The notes: a model not told the origin generated them from the sequence alone. Shown: positions 8,195 through 17,511, counted from the stretch's first letter. The stretch: 64,000 nucleotides of DNA from Mesorhizobium sp. B2-1-1 (GCF_006442975.2 NZ_CP083954.1:4843501-4907500); one strand, 5' to 3'. Translations and numbers: made by a program.

Positions 8195-9168
8195 TGGACC
8201 TGCTCGGTTATGGCGCTTTCTTCCTGACCACGGCGCTGATCTTTTCGTTGGTCACGCTGGGGCTCAATCTGCAATGGGGGCTGACCGGGCTCTTCAATGT
8301 CGGGCTCGCCGGCTTCGTCGCCATCGGCGCCTATACCTCGGCGTTGCTGACGACGCCGGACGACGCCGCGCGCCTGGGTGGTTTTGGGCTACCGATCCTG
8401 GCCGGCTGGGTCGGCGCCATGGTCGTCGGCGGCATCGCCGCGGCACTGACCGGCATCGCCACGCTGCGGCTCAGATCCGACTATCTTGCCATCACCACCT
8501 TCGGCGTCGCCGTGGTCGTGCAACTGGTCGCGCTCAATGCGCAGAAACTGACCGGCGGTCCGTTCGGCATCGGCTTCATCCCGCGCCCCTTCGGCAGCCT
8601 CGCCGAGACGCCGCTGCTGTTCAACCTGTCGAACCTTGCCGTCGTCTCGGCGGTCACGCTGGTCGCCTATCTGGCGCTGGAGCACCTGTCTCGCAGCCCG
8701 TGGGGCCGGGTGCTGAAGGCGCTGCGGGAGGACGAGCGGGCGGCGATCTCGCTCGGCAAGAGCGCGCGCTTCTACCGTGTCCAGGCCTTCGCGGTCGGCG
8801 GTGCCATCATGGCCCTAGCGGGCGCCTTGCAGGCGCATTTCACCGGCTTCATTGCGCCGGACAATTACCTGCCGATCCTGACCTTCCAGGTCTGGGTGAT
8901 GCTGATCGTCGGCGGCTCGGGCAGCAATGCCGGTGCCGTCATCGGCAGCATCCTGGTCTGGGGGATATGGGCCGGGTCGGGCACGCTCACCAGCGCGCTG
9001 TTCCCGCCGGAGCAACAGGCCCGCGCCGCATCCCTGCAGATCGTCGCAATCGGCGTCATGCTGTGCATCATCCTCCTGGTCCGCCCCAACGGACTGTTCG
9101 GGGAACGGCCGCGGCGGGCACGGCTCGGCAAGCGGGCGAAGGTGGCCGCCAGCGAGAGCGGCTCGTGA
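8194..9168 (+). CDS. livM: LivM-type ABC transporter permease
   Basis: 324 aa. Hydrophobic throughout, with the LivM landmarks LNLQWGLTGLFNVGLAGF, LRSDYLAITTFG, ALREDERAAISLGK and GGSGSNAGAVIGS. The ATG shares its A with the livH stop (TGATG). The C-terminus is a short basic cytoplasmic tail. It shares a four-base GTGA junction with the downstream oxidoreductase. Confidence 0.93.
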   Translation: MDLLGYGAFFLTTALIFSLVTLGLNLQWGLTGLFNVGLAGFVAIGAYTSALLTTPDDAARLGGFGLPILAGWVGAMVVGGIAAALTGIATLRLRSDYLAITTFGVAVVVQLVALNAQKLTGGPFGIGFIPRPFGSLAETPLLFNLSNLAVVSAVTLVAYLALEHLSRSPWGRVLKALREDERAAISLGKSARFYRVQAFAVGGAIMALAGALQAHFTGFIAPDNYLPILTFQVWVMLIVGGSGSNAGAVIGSILVWGIWAGSGTLTSALFPPEQQARAASLQIVAIGVMLCIILLVRPNGLFGERPRRARLGKRAKVAASESGS

Positions 9169-10463
9169 CCGCAATGGCCCGGCAGGAAGCGCTTTCGCTT
9201 TGGCACGCGGTCAGCCGTGAGACCCGCCTCCGCCCGGCGCTGGAAGGCGAGCTCGAAGTCGACCTTGCCATCGTCGGCGGCGGCTTCACCGGCCTTTCGA
9301 CGGCCTTGCATGCCGCGGCCAGAGGTCTTTCGGTCGCGGTCCTTGAAGCCGAAACCATCGCCTGGGGTGCTACCGGCAGGAATGCCGGCTTCATCGTGCC
9401 TAACTTCGCCAAAATGGATCCGGATGCGATAAAGGCCCATCTAGGCCCCGCGCGCGGCGAGAGGCTGATCGACTTCGCGGCCGGCAGCGCCGATCTGGTC
9501 TTCGGCCTGATCAGGCGGCACGACATCAAGTGCGACGCGGTGCAGAACGGTTGGATCCAGCCGGCACATTCCCCTGTCGCGCTCGAAAAGGTCAAATCAC
9601 GCGCGGGGCAATGGGCGGAGCGCGGCCGACCGGCCGTCGTGTTGGACCGGCAAGAAATCGAGGCGCTGACCGGCGCCCGCGGTTATGTCGGCGGTTGGAT
9701 GGATCGTTCAGGAGGCGTACTCAATCCGGTCGCCTATGCGCGCGGCCTGGCCGACGTGGCGGAAAAAGCCGGCGCGCGCCTGTTCGAGCACACGCGCGTC
9801 GTCGCGATCGACCCCATCGCGGACGGCTGGTCGCTGAAGACGCAAACGGGTTCGGTGCGCACCGGAAAGGTGCTGATCGCCACCAATGCCTATGGCGGAC
9901 AGCTCAATCCGGGGCTTCGGAAAAGCTTTTTCCCGCTGAAAATCTTCCAGATCGCGACAGCGCCGCTGCCGCGCGAGGTGCGCAGCCGCCTGTTGCCCGG
10001 CGGGCAAGGCATCGGCGACACGAGACGCAATCTCTTCACCTACCGCTTCGATGCCGAAAACAGGCTGATCAGCGGCGGCATGCATGTCTTCGGCCCCGGT
10101 GCGGACCGACGCCTGCCGCAGACGATCCAGCGGCGGCTGGCCCGGCATCTCGAGCTCCCGGACCTGCCGCCGCTCGCCTATGGCTGGTCGGGCATGGCTG
10201 CGGTCGAACCCGATTTCCTGCCCCACCTCATCGATCTCGGACCGGGGCTGATCGCGGGTCGCGCCTGCAACGGTCGCGGCATCGCCATGACCACGGCCAT
10301 GGGCAAGGTGCTTGCGGACTGGGCTAGCGGAACCGACGCCCGCGATCTGCCACTGCCCTTTGCGCCGCCGTCGCCGATGCCGTTCCACAGCCTGCTGCGC
10401 TTCGCGCCAAACGCGCTGCTGCCGTGGAGCATGCTTCGCGACCGGCTGGACAAGACCGCATAG
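9165..10463 (+). CDS. FAD-dependent amine/amino-acid oxidoreductase (DAO family)
   Basis: 432 aa. An N-terminal dinucleotide motif VGGGFTGLSTALHAAARG binds FAD, followed by the ATGRNAGFIVPNF segment characteristic of the DAO superfamily and a C-terminal PLAYGWSGMAAVEPDFLPHL region. Closest in layout to gamma-glutamylputrescine oxidase (PuuB)-type enzymes, which oxidise a primary or secondary amine on a small carboxylate; the exact substrate is not readable. I take GTG 9165, which overlaps the livM stop like the other junctions; ATG 9174 is an alternative. Its position as last gene of the liv operon suggests it oxidises the imported compound. Confidence 0.85.
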   Translation: MTAMARQEALSLWHAVSRETRLRPALEGELEVDLAIVGGGFTGLSTALHAAARGLSVAVLEAETIAWGATGRNAGFIVPNFAKMDPDAIKAHLGPARGERLIDFAAGSADLVFGLIRRHDIKCDAVQNGWIQPAHSPVALEKVKSRAGQWAERGRPAVVLDRQEIEALTGARGYVGGWMDRSGGVLNPVAYARGLADVAEKAGARLFEHTRVVAIDPIADGWSLKTQTGSVRTGKVLIATNAYGGQLNPGLRKSFFPLKIFQIATAPLPREVRSRLLPGGQGIGDTRRNLFTYRFDAENRLISGGMHVFGPGADRRLPQTIQRRLARHLELPDLPPLAYGWSGMAAVEPDFLPHLIDLGPGLIAGRACNGRGIAMTTAMGKVLADWASGTDARDLPLPFAPPSPMPFHSLLRFAPNALLPWSMLRDRLDKTA

Positions 10464-10495
10464 GCCGATCGCCGGGGCGCGACGGCATCGCGTCG

Positions 10496-11152
10496 TCATT
10501 CGGCCGCGCGAAGGTTCCCCGCCAGCACCGCCGCCGCCGTGGCGATGTCCTGTTCTATGGAGGTCCTGACGTCGGCGCCGTTGCGCTGCGCCAATGCCGC
10601 GACGATCTTGCGATGCGCCTCGTTCGACTGAGGTATGTAGCGCTCGGCCTGCATCAGGAGCTTCAGATAGGGCCCAACCCGCCCCCACAGGTCACCGATC
10701 ATGTTGAGGAGGATCGGGGCGCCGGCATGCCGGTAGATGGCGAAGTGGAAGGCCTCGTTGAGCGAGAGATAGGCCCTGGCGTCGCCCGCCTCGATCGCGC
10801 GCTGCATGCCCGCCAGCGCGGCCTGTATTTCAACCAGCCCGTCTTCGGTGATGCGCGACGCGGCCATCTCACCCGCCAGCCCCTCCACGGCGACGCGGAT
10901 GCGGGTCAGTTCCTCGAAGGCCGGCGCAGACAGCAAGGGCACGATGATCGAGCGGTTGTTCTGCAACTCCAGAAGCCGCTCGGCGACGAGCCGTTGCAGC
11001 GCCTCGCGGATCGGCGTCGTCGAAATGCCGAACGTCTCGGCCAGCTTGCGGATGACCAATGTCTGGCCCGGGCTGAAGCCGCCCGAAATCAGCTCCTGCT
11101 TGAGCGCGCCATAGGCGCGGTCGTTCAGGGTCTGATGTTCGAGCTTCAGCAT
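10496..11152 (-). CDS. GntR family regulator, FCD type
   Basis: 218 aa. N-terminal winged helix (AYGALKQELISGGFSPGQTLVIRK, FGISTTPIREALQRL) and an FCD domain with the SLNEAFHFAIYRHAG helix carrying a metal-ligand histidine. It is last in the minus-strand set phosphotransferase/aminotransferase/GntR, 27 bp after the aminotransferase, and convergent with the FAD oxidoreductase. Probably autoregulates this catabolic operon; a palindrome upstream of the first gene (14867-14894) is a candidate site. Confidence 0.9.
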   Translation of the reverse strand: MLKLEHQTLNDRAYGALKQELISGGFSPGQTLVIRKLAETFGISTTPIREALQRLVAERLLELQNNRSIIVPLLSAPAFEELTRIRVAVEGLAGEMAASRITEDGLVEIQAALAGMQRAIEAGDARAYLSLNEAFHFAIYRHAGAPILLNMIGDLWGRVGPYLKLLMQAERYIPQSNEAHRKIVAALAQRNGADVRTSIEQDIATAAAVLAGNLRAAE

Positions 11153-11179
11153 GTCGATTGCCGCCCCTTTCCTATCCCC

Positions 11180-12484
11180 TCACCAGCGCGACAGGGTGCG
11201 GTCGAGCGTTTCGGCAAGTTGCTCGGCATTGTCCCTGGCGAACGGCAGCGGCGGCCTGATCTTCAGCACGTTGCCGCGCGGACCGCACGACGAGATCAGC
11301 ACGCCGTCCTCGCGCATGGCTTCGACGACCGCCGACGCCCTGGTGGGGGCCAGCGCGTCGTCCCCCTCCGCCGTCAACTCGACGCCGAAATAAAGGCCGT
11401 TGTGCCTGACATCGGCGACCATGTCGTGGCGACCCTGCAAGGCGCGCAGCAGCTCGCCAGTATAGGTCCCAACCGTGCGCGCGTTCTCGACCAGTCCCTC
11501 GCCTTCGATCACGTCGAGCACCGCGATGCCGACGGCGGCGGCGACGGGATTGCCGCCGAACGTGTTGAAGTAGCCGGTGTTGGAACCGAAGGAGGCAACA
11601 AGCTGCGGCCGCACGATGACCGCGGCCATCGGATGCCCGTCGCCGATCGGCTTGCCCATGGTGACGACGTCGGGCTCGAGGCCGTAATTGGCGAAACCCC
11701 ACATGCCCTGGCCGAGCCTGCCGAAGCCGGACTGGACTTCGTCGGCAATGACGATGCCGCCCGCCTTCCTGACGTGATCGGCCGCCTCGCGCATCACCGA
11801 TGCATCGGGGAAGAAAATCCCGTCGCTGGAAAATGCCGAGTCGAGCAGCAGCGCCGCCGGCCTCACGTTCTGTGCGCGCATGTCCTCGATGGCGGCGGCG
11901 ACATTCCTGGCGAAATCGCGCGCGGCCCGGCCCTGGTCGCGAAACGTATCCGGCGCTGCCACGGTCCTGTGCTGCGCGGGCACGCCCTTCGCCCCGACCG
12001 CGGCCGGCGACAGCTGCGCGGTGGCGATGGTGGCGCCATGATAGGCGAAATCGGTGATGATCACGCCGGTATTGCCGCTGGAATGCTGGGCGATGCGGAT
12101 GGCGAGATCGTTGGCCTCGCTGCCGGTGCAGGTGAACATGGCATGGCCGAGATGAGGCGGAAGCGTGCCGAGAAGTCTTTCCGCGTAGTCGAGGATGATT
12201 TCGCTGAGATAACGCGTGTGGGTGTTGAGCGTGGCCGCCTGCCCCGACAGCGCCTCGACGACACGTGGATGGCAATGCCCGACCGAAGCGACGTTGTTGT
12301 AGGCATCGAGATACTTGCGACCCTGGGCATCGTAGAGCCAGACGCCGCTGCCACGCACGAGATGGATCGGGTTGCGGTAGAAGGCGCGATAGGTCGGGCC
12401 GAGCAGCCTGGCACGGCGCTCGAGCAGCGCGGATGCTGATGCACCGGCATCGGCGGAGGCATTTGCGGGCGAGGATTGGGACAC
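11180..12484 (-). CDS. Class-III PLP enzyme resembling AGXT2L phospho-lyases
   Basis: 434 aa fold-type-I PLP enzyme. The PLP lysine is K278 in TMGKPIGDG, preceded by the ADEVQSGFGR aspartate motif. The stretch YLDAYNNVASVGHCHP with NTHTRYLSEIILDYAERL closely resembles the AGXT2L1/AGXT2L2 proteins (ethanolamine-phosphate and 5-phosphohydroxylysine phospho-lyases) rather than ordinary omega-aminotransferases. The start is a GTG at 12484, six bases after the kinase stop. The adjacent kinase fits: kinase plus phospho-lyase would remove a hydroxyl as phosphate and release ammonia. This is inference; automatic annotation would call it an aspartate aminotransferase family protein. Confidence 0.85.
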   Translation of the reverse strand: MSQSSPANASADAGASASALLERRARLLGPTYRAFYRNPIHLVRGSGVWLYDAQGRKYLDAYNNVASVGHCHPRVVEALSGQAATLNTHTRYLSEIILDYAERLLGTLPPHLGHAMFTCTGSEANDLAIRIAQHSSGNTGVIITDFAYHGATIATAQLSPAAVGAKGVPAQHRTVAAPDTFRDQGRAARDFARNVAAAIEDMRAQNVRPAALLLDSAFSSDGIFFPDASVMREAADHVRKAGGIVIADEVQSGFGRLGQGMWGFANYGLEPDVVTMGKPIGDGHPMAAVIVRPQLVASFGSNTGYFNTFGGNPVAAAVGIAVLDVIEGEGLVENARTVGTYTGELLRALQGRHDMVADVRHNGLYFGVELTAEGDDALAPTRASAVVEAMREDGVLISSCGPRGNVLKIRPPLPFARDNAEQLAETLDRTLSRW

Positions 12485-12490
12485 GAGCGT

Positions 12491-13549
12491 CTACTCCGGA
12501 TTGGAATGATCGAGGAAATAACGGCGGGCATCGCTGTGTGACAGTCCGTCCAGCCGCTCGAGCGAGGCCCAGACCTCGGTGATGAGGCGTAGCACATAAT
12601 CGCGCTTGGCCGGGAAGCGCTCCGCCTGCCAGGTGGCAATGTTGGCGATGAGAGCAAGGCGGGCACGGATCAGGTCGAACAGGATGCCGATCTCCTCGGC
12701 CTCGAGCGGCTGCACCGACTGATAACCGGCGACGAAGCGCGCGGCGGGCGCCAGCGGGTGACCGTCGGCCGGCCAGCGGTAGACGGCGCCGATGGCGAGA
12801 TCGCAGATCAGCGGCGAATGGATCATGTCGCCGAAATCGAGGATGCCGCTGACGATCTCCGGCCGCGATGCGTCCATCACCACATTGTAGGAATTCATGT
12901 CGTTGTGGACGATCTGGGCGCGCAGGCTGGGAATAATGGGTGCGGCATGTTCCTCGAAGGCATCGATGACGCGCTCGACCATGGCGCGGCGCCCGGCATC
13001 GACGATATGCGCCAGCATGGGCCGCGTCTTGGCGACCTTGCGGATATCCCACAAAAGGTCGCTGCCGGCGGCCGGGTGGAAAAAGCCGCGCAGTGCCCGG
13101 CCAAGCCGAGCGAGGAAGATGCCGAGATTGCGATCTTGCCCAGCCGACACCGGCGAGCGCGAAAGCAACTGGCCGGGCAGATAGGTGACCAGCCGGACGA
13201 TACGCGGCTGCGAACCGCCGATGCTGACCGTAAACTGCGCATCGCGATCGAGGCTTTTGCGCACCGAGGGAACCGGCAAGGCGGGATCGACAGCAAGGAT
13301 GTGGTCCAGCGCCTTGTTCTGGAAATCGGTGAAGCCGGCCTCTTCCGCCGGATGTGAGATTTTCAGGACAAATTCGCCCTCGCCATCGGTGCGGATGTGA
13401 AAATTGTGGTCGCGCTCCCCGGGCAAGGGCTGAGCGGTTCCGGCAAGGCCGTAGTGCTGGCGCAGGATGGCAAGCGCATCGGCAATCGGGACATCGGGCG
13501 CGTCCTCGGCCAGCGTCTCGCCGAATGCATTGGTCACGGCGCCGGTCAT
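12491..13549 (-). CDS. APH-family phosphotransferase, hydroxylysine-kinase-like
   Basis: 352 aa. The protein-kinase-like catalytic loop is IVHNDMNSYNVV and the metal-binding DFGD motif follows in GILDFGDMIHSP; an FVLKISHP strand supplies the ATP-binding lysine. Length and the DLAIGAVYRW segment fit the AGPHD1/hydroxylysine kinase branch rather than antibiotic kinases. ATG 13549 overlaps the M20 gene stop (ATGA). Acting with the adjacent AGXT2L-like enzyme it would phosphorylate a hydroxylated amine or amino acid; the substrate is unproven. Confidence 0.85.
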   Translation of the reverse strand: MTGAVTNAFGETLAEDAPDVPIADALAILRQHYGLAGTAQPLPGERDHNFHIRTDGEGEFVLKISHPAEEAGFTDFQNKALDHILAVDPALPVPSVRKSLDRDAQFTVSIGGSQPRIVRLVTYLPGQLLSRSPVSAGQDRNLGIFLARLGRALRGFFHPAAGSDLLWDIRKVAKTRPMLAHIVDAGRRAMVERVIDAFEEHAAPIIPSLRAQIVHNDMNSYNVVMDASRPEIVSGILDFGDMIHSPLICDLAIGAVYRWPADGHPLAPAARFVAGYQSVQPLEAEEIGILFDLIRARLALIANIATWQAERFPAKRDYVLRLITEVWASLERLDGLSHSDARRYFLDHSNPE

Positions 13550-14847
13550 GGCCTTGCCTCGGGGTCGACAGGCTCCAGCCCACACCAGTCGGCGATGAAC
13601 AGCGCGATCGTCTGGGTGACCTTGCGTACGGAATCAAGGTCCACCGCTTCGTCATAGCCATGCGGCATGCGGCAGATCGGACCGTAGACGATGGCCGGCG
13701 TGTCGGCGTAGAGGCCGAAGAAGCGCGCATCGGTGGTGGCAGAGGTAACGTGTTCCTGCAGCGGCTCGCCCCAGACGGCGGTATGGCTACGACGCAGCAC
13801 GGCTTCCATCTCGTCGGCGCCCTCCAGCACATAGCCCTCGGCCATGAAGCCATTGTAGGTCATCCTGGGCGGGCGGTTGGCCATGAACGGATCGGCGCGG
13901 GCCGCGTCGGCGATGCAGGCCTCGAGCTCGGTCCTGGCATCCTCCAGCTTCTGGCCGGGATAGGTGGCGACACGCATCTCGAACACACAGCGTGCGGGGA
14001 CGCTCGATGTCCACTCGCCACCTTCGATCTTGCCGAGATTGAAACGGATCGGATGCGGGTGATCGCAGAAATGCCTGTCGTCGACCTTGCGCGCGTTCCA
14101 GACGATTTCGAGCTGCTTCAACGCCTGGATGATGAGGAAAGCCTTTTCGATGGCGTTGGCGCCGGCCGAGAAAGCGCCCGACGCATGCTGGGGGTCGCCG
14201 TCGACCTCGACCCTAAACCAGATCGGGCCGACCTGCGCCCGCATCAGCTTCGGCTCCAGGGGTTCGGGGATGAAGGCTGCGTCGGCGCGGTAGCCGCGCA
14301 GCAGGCAAGCGAGCGCGCCATTGCCGGTGCACTCTTCCTCGACCACCGATTGCAGGAAGACCTTCGCGGCCGGCTGATAGCCGAGGCGGCGCAGTGCGGC
14401 CAGCGCGTAGAGGCAGGCCGAGAGCCCAGCCTTCATGTCGCCGGCGCCGCGACCATGCATCCAGCCGTCCTCGATGACCGGATCATAGGGATCGCGCAGC
14501 CAGCGATCGAGCGGGCCCGTCGGCACGACGTCGATATGGCCGTTGAGGATCAGCGAGCGGCCGGTCGCGTTTCGCGGCGTGTGGGTGGCGACGACGTTGA
14601 AGGCGTCGTCATAAGAGACGGCCACGGGCGAAAAGCCCGGCAGGTCGCGAATCGCATCGACATCGACACGCCACATGTCCACCATATAGCCATCCGTTTC
14701 ATACGCGGCTGCCATGAAGGATTGCGCCGCGTGTTCTTCGCCGCGTTGCGAGGGGAAGCGCACGAGGTTCGCGAGGAATTCCACCTGCCGCGCGAAGCCG
14801 TCGTCGACCGCGTTCAAAATGGCCTCGTCGGCAATTCGCTCAGGCAT
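13546..14847 (-). CDS. M20 family metallohydrolase (ArgE/DapE type)
   Basis: 433 aa from ATG 14847 (MPERIADE), preceded by a CGGAAT-like purine stretch; the frame is open to 14886 but enters the palindrome region. Zinc-site motifs are visible: LNGHIDVVPTGP (first histidine/aspartate), GRGAGDMKAG (bridging aspartate), SVVEEECTGNG (general-base and ligand glutamates), and a late CRMPHGYDE histidine. A dimerisation domain lies between. The family removes acyl groups or cleaves amides, for example N-acyl amino acids. First gene of the operon leading to the kinase and PLP enzyme, so it may release the free amine they act on. Confidence 0.9.
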   Translation of the reverse strand: MPERIADEAILNAVDDGFARQVEFLANLVRFPSQRGEEHAAQSFMAAAYETDGYMVDMWRVDVDAIRDLPGFSPVAVSYDDAFNVVATHTPRNATGRSLILNGHIDVVPTGPLDRWLRDPYDPVIEDGWMHGRGAGDMKAGLSACLYALAALRRLGYQPAAKVFLQSVVEEECTGNGALACLLRGYRADAAFIPEPLEPKLMRAQVGPIWFRVEVDGDPQHASGAFSAGANAIEKAFLIIQALKQLEIVWNARKVDDRHFCDHPHPIRFNLGKIEGGEWTSSVPARCVFEMRVATYPGQKLEDARTELEACIADAARADPFMANRPPRMTYNGFMAEGYVLEGADEMEAVLRRSHTAVWGEPLQEHVTSATTDARFFGLYADTPAIVYGPICRMPHGYDEAVDLDSVRKVTQTIALFIADWCGLEPVDPEARP

Positions 14848-14866
14848 GATATTCCGCTTTCCGTTC

Positions 14867-14894
14867 GATGGTGTATCATATCTCATATGCCATC
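14867..14894. promoter_or_regulatory. Palindrome upstream of the M20 operon
   Basis: GATGG (14867-14871) and CCATC (14890-14894) flank a central inverted repeat CATAT-CTC-ATATG (14877-14889). It sits about 20 bp upstream of the M20 start codon in an AT-rich patch, between divergently transcribed M20 and GNAT genes. It is a good candidate operator for the GntR regulator at 10496-11152, by position only. Confidence 0.5.
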
Positions 14895-15012
14895 ACTGTG
14901 AAACGCAAGGGACAGGCGGGCCAAAAATCTTGACCCACCTCGGGAGCCTCTTGGCAGGCGAGCGCAGAGTTGGCATCAGCTTCTTGCGCGCCGGTGGGGA
15001 GGTCGAGGACAG

Positions 15013-15660
15013 ATGTTGGTCACCGAAGGCAGATTGCCTGATGAAATCACCCATCTAACGGTTGGCTATCGGCGGGTGCCGGCCGGCAAGATCGTCAATG
15101 CGGTGACATGGATGGAAGCGCGCGCGCCGGTGCCGGGTCTCGCGCGGCCGTTGACCATGACAAGGATCGCGAAACCCGACAGTGCTTCCTACCGTGCAAT
15201 CTTCCTGGAGATCGGCGCTCCCTGGCTCTGGGATCGCGCCGCCGAAATGTCGGATGCCGAGATCGCCGCGCATTTCGCCGATCCGCGCCAGCATCTCTAT
15301 CACGGCCATGATGAAAGCGGCGCCCATGTCGGCATGGTCGAGTTCTCGGCGGCCGAGGACAACGAGATCGAGATCACCTATTTCGGCCTGTTCCCTTCCC
15401 TGACCGGCCGCGGCTTCGGCAAGCGGCTGATGGCCGGCGCGCTCGACCAGGCATGGCGTCTCCGGCCAAGCCGCATTTGGCTGCATACCAGCAGCTTCGA
15501 CCATCACAGTGTCATCGGTTTCTACAGGGCCTGCGGATTTGAGCCCTTTGCGACCGGCTTCGAAATCGCCGACGATCCCAGGATCAAGGGAACACTGCCG
15601 CGTGACGCCGCGCCGCAGATTCCCCTGATCGAGACGGAATGGTCCCCCGACGCCAGATGA
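15013..15660 (+). CDS. GNAT family N-acetyltransferase
   Basis: 215 aa. The acetyl-CoA-binding loop is in ITYFGLFPSLTGRGFGKRLMAGAL (R/Q-x-x-G-x-G/A form GRGFGK) and the C-terminal strand-helix IWLHTSSFDHHSVIGFYRACGFEPF is typical. ATG 15013 has a GAGGA sequence 6 nt upstream; a later ATG near residue 49 could be an alternative. Divergent from the M20 operon. The substrate is unknown; relatives acetylate small amines, which would suit a cluster handling amine compounds. Confidence 0.85.
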   Translation: MLVTEGRLPDEITHLTVGYRRVPAGKIVNAVTWMEARAPVPGLARPLTMTRIAKPDSASYRAIFLEIGAPWLWDRAAEMSDAEIAAHFADPRQHLYHGHDESGAHVGMVEFSAAEDNEIEITYFGLFPSLTGRGFGKRLMAGALDQAWRLRPSRIWLHTSSFDHHSVIGFYRACGFEPFATGFEIADDPRIKGTLPRDAAPQIPLIETEWSPDAR

Positions 15661-15722
15661 AAACGCCTTCGCAACCAGCCAGCCAGGCATCGCGGCATCG
15701 ACGGCCTTGGCGCCGGCCGCCG

Positions 15723-17369
15723 TCAGGTCGCCTGCACCGCTGGCAGCCGCTCACGCAATTCGTCGACGAGCACCCTGATGTTTTCGGAATAGTCGATGGG
15801 CACGACGACGAGATGCACGCCGCCGCCGGCAAAAGCCTGTTCCAGCGCCGGCCGGAATTCGGCGATCGCGCCGACCCTGGTTCCCTTGGCGCCATAAGCC
15901 TCGGCGTATTTGACGAAATCGGGATTGCCGAAGGTCATGCCGAAATCCGGAAAGTCGTCGACCGCCTGTTTCCAGCGGATCATGCCATAGGCGTGGTCCT
16001 CGAGCAGCAGGACGACAAGATTGAGCTTGAGCCGGACGGCGGTCTCCAGTTCCTGGCTGTTCATCATGAAGCCGCCATCGCCGCAGATGGCCATGACGCG
16101 GCGCTGCGGATGGAGCAGTGCCGCCATCATCGCCGACGGCAGCCCCGCGCCCATGGTGGCCAGCGCATTGTCGAGCAGCAGCGTGTTGGCCATGCGCGTG
16201 CGGTAGTTGCGCGCGAACCAGATCTTGTACATGCCGTTGTCGAGGGCAAGGATCCCGTCGGCGGGCATCACGGCGCGCACGTCATGCACGATGCGTTGCG
16301 GCGTGAAGCGGTCTTCCGTGGCGCGCGCGGCGATGCGGCTCAGAATGCCTTCGCGCAACGGCAACAGGGCCTGCGCGTTGGGGATCTTGCCCTCGATGCG
16401 ATCCGCCAGCAGCGCCAGCGAAGGGCCGAGGTCGCCGACGATCTCGGTCTGTGGGAAATAGACCTGCTCGACATCGGCGGTTTGATAGCCGACATGAATG
16501 ACCTTCGGCCCGTTGACGCCCATGATGAAGGGCGGCTTCTCGACCGTGTCGTGACCGATGGTGATGATCAGGTCGGCCTGTTCGATGGCCTCGTGCACGT
16601 AGTCGCGTTCCGAAAGGGCCGCCGTTCCCATGTAGAGTTCGGTGCCGCCGGGCACGGTGCCCTTGCCCATCTGCGTGGTGAAATAGGGAATTTGGGTGCG
16701 CAGCACGAACTGGGCGACATCGGGCGTGACGCGCGGCCGCGACGCCGCGGCGCCGAACATCAGCAGCGGACGTTTGGCCTCGATGATCATGCGGGCGGCG
16801 CGGTCGAGCGCGCCCGCACCGGCCAGCGGCAGTTCGACCGGATGCGTCGGCACCAGCGGGACATCCTCACACTCAGCCGCCGCAATGTCTTCCGGCAGTT
16901 CCAGATGTACGGGACCCGGCCGCTCTTCCTGCGCGACGCGGAAGGCTTCGCGCACCAGCGAGGGGATCATTTTGGGCGAGACGATCTGGCGCGACAGCTT
17001 GGTCAGCGGTTTCATCGCCGCGACGATGTCGACGATCTGGAACCGCGCCTGCCTGGACGACAGGATTCCCTTCTGGCCGGTGATCATGATCATCGGCATG
17101 GCGCCGAGCAGCGCATAGGCCGAGCCGGTCGTCAGATTGAGCGCGCCGGGGCCGAGTGTGGTGATGCACACACCTGGCTTGCCGGTGAGCCGGCCATACG
17201 TGGCGGCCATGAAGGCGGCCGCCTGCTCGTGACGGGTCAGGATGAGCTGGATCGAGGAGCGGCGGATGGATTCGACGATGTCGAGATTCTCCTCGCCCGG
17301 AATGCCGAATATCCGGTCGACCCCTTCGTTCTCGAGGGCCGCCACGAACAGATCCGAACCTTTGGTCAT
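15723..17369 (-). CDS. Acetolactate synthase large-subunit-like TPP enzyme
   Basis: 548 aa, with the three domains of thiamine-diphosphate decarboxylases: N-terminal PYR domain with the activating glutamate in TRHEQAAAF (E48), a central FAD/nucleotide-like domain, and a C-terminal PP domain with GDGGFMMNSQEL binding the diphosphate through Mg. Start set at ATG 17369 (MTKGSDLF); the upstream 16 codons look non-coding. No small regulatory subunit gene is nearby, so it is more likely a catabolic or orphan IlvB-like enzyme than the biosynthetic one. Lies downstream of the LysR gene on the same strand. Confidence 0.9.
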   Translation of the reverse strand: MTKGSDLFVAALENEGVDRIFGIPGEENLDIVESIRRSSIQLILTRHEQAAAFMAATYGRLTGKPGVCITTLGPGALNLTTGSAYALLGAMPMIMITGQKGILSSRQARFQIVDIVAAMKPLTKLSRQIVSPKMIPSLVREAFRVAQEERPGPVHLELPEDIAAAECEDVPLVPTHPVELPLAGAGALDRAARMIIEAKRPLLMFGAAASRPRVTPDVAQFVLRTQIPYFTTQMGKGTVPGGTELYMGTAALSERDYVHEAIEQADLIITIGHDTVEKPPFIMGVNGPKVIHVGYQTADVEQVYFPQTEIVGDLGPSLALLADRIEGKIPNAQALLPLREGILSRIAARATEDRFTPQRIVHDVRAVMPADGILALDNGMYKIWFARNYRTRMANTLLLDNALATMGAGLPSAMMAALLHPQRRVMAICGDGGFMMNSQELETAVRLKLNLVVLLLEDHAYGMIRWKQAVDDFPDFGMTFGNPDFVKYAEAYGAKGTRVGAIAEFRPALEQAFAGGGVHLVVVPIDYSENIRVLVDELRERLPAVQAT

Positions 17370-17511
17370 CAACCGTCTCTCCCGCAATGCGCGTGCATGC
17401 CGCCAGCTTTGCCCCATATCACATTGGAAAGCGATGCCTCAAAGAGCCGGAGGCGCCTCTCCACGGAATGTCCGCGCGATCCAAAACGAGAGTGGCCGCG
17501 AGCGCTGGCGA

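Noticed and set aside
10424..12439. 671-aa plus-strand ORF over GntR and the class-III PLP enzyme
   Set aside because: Arginine/histidine-rich composition without any recognisable domain; both minus-strand genes are well conserved.
12491..13549. Aminoglycoside or other antibiotic phosphotransferase
   Set aside because: APH fold is shared, but the neighbouring phospho-lyase-like enzyme and the catabolic context favour a metabolic kinase.
11172..13853. 893-aa minus-strand ORF in a different frame
   Set aside because: Arginine-rich frame-shifted shadow of the PLP enzyme and kinase.
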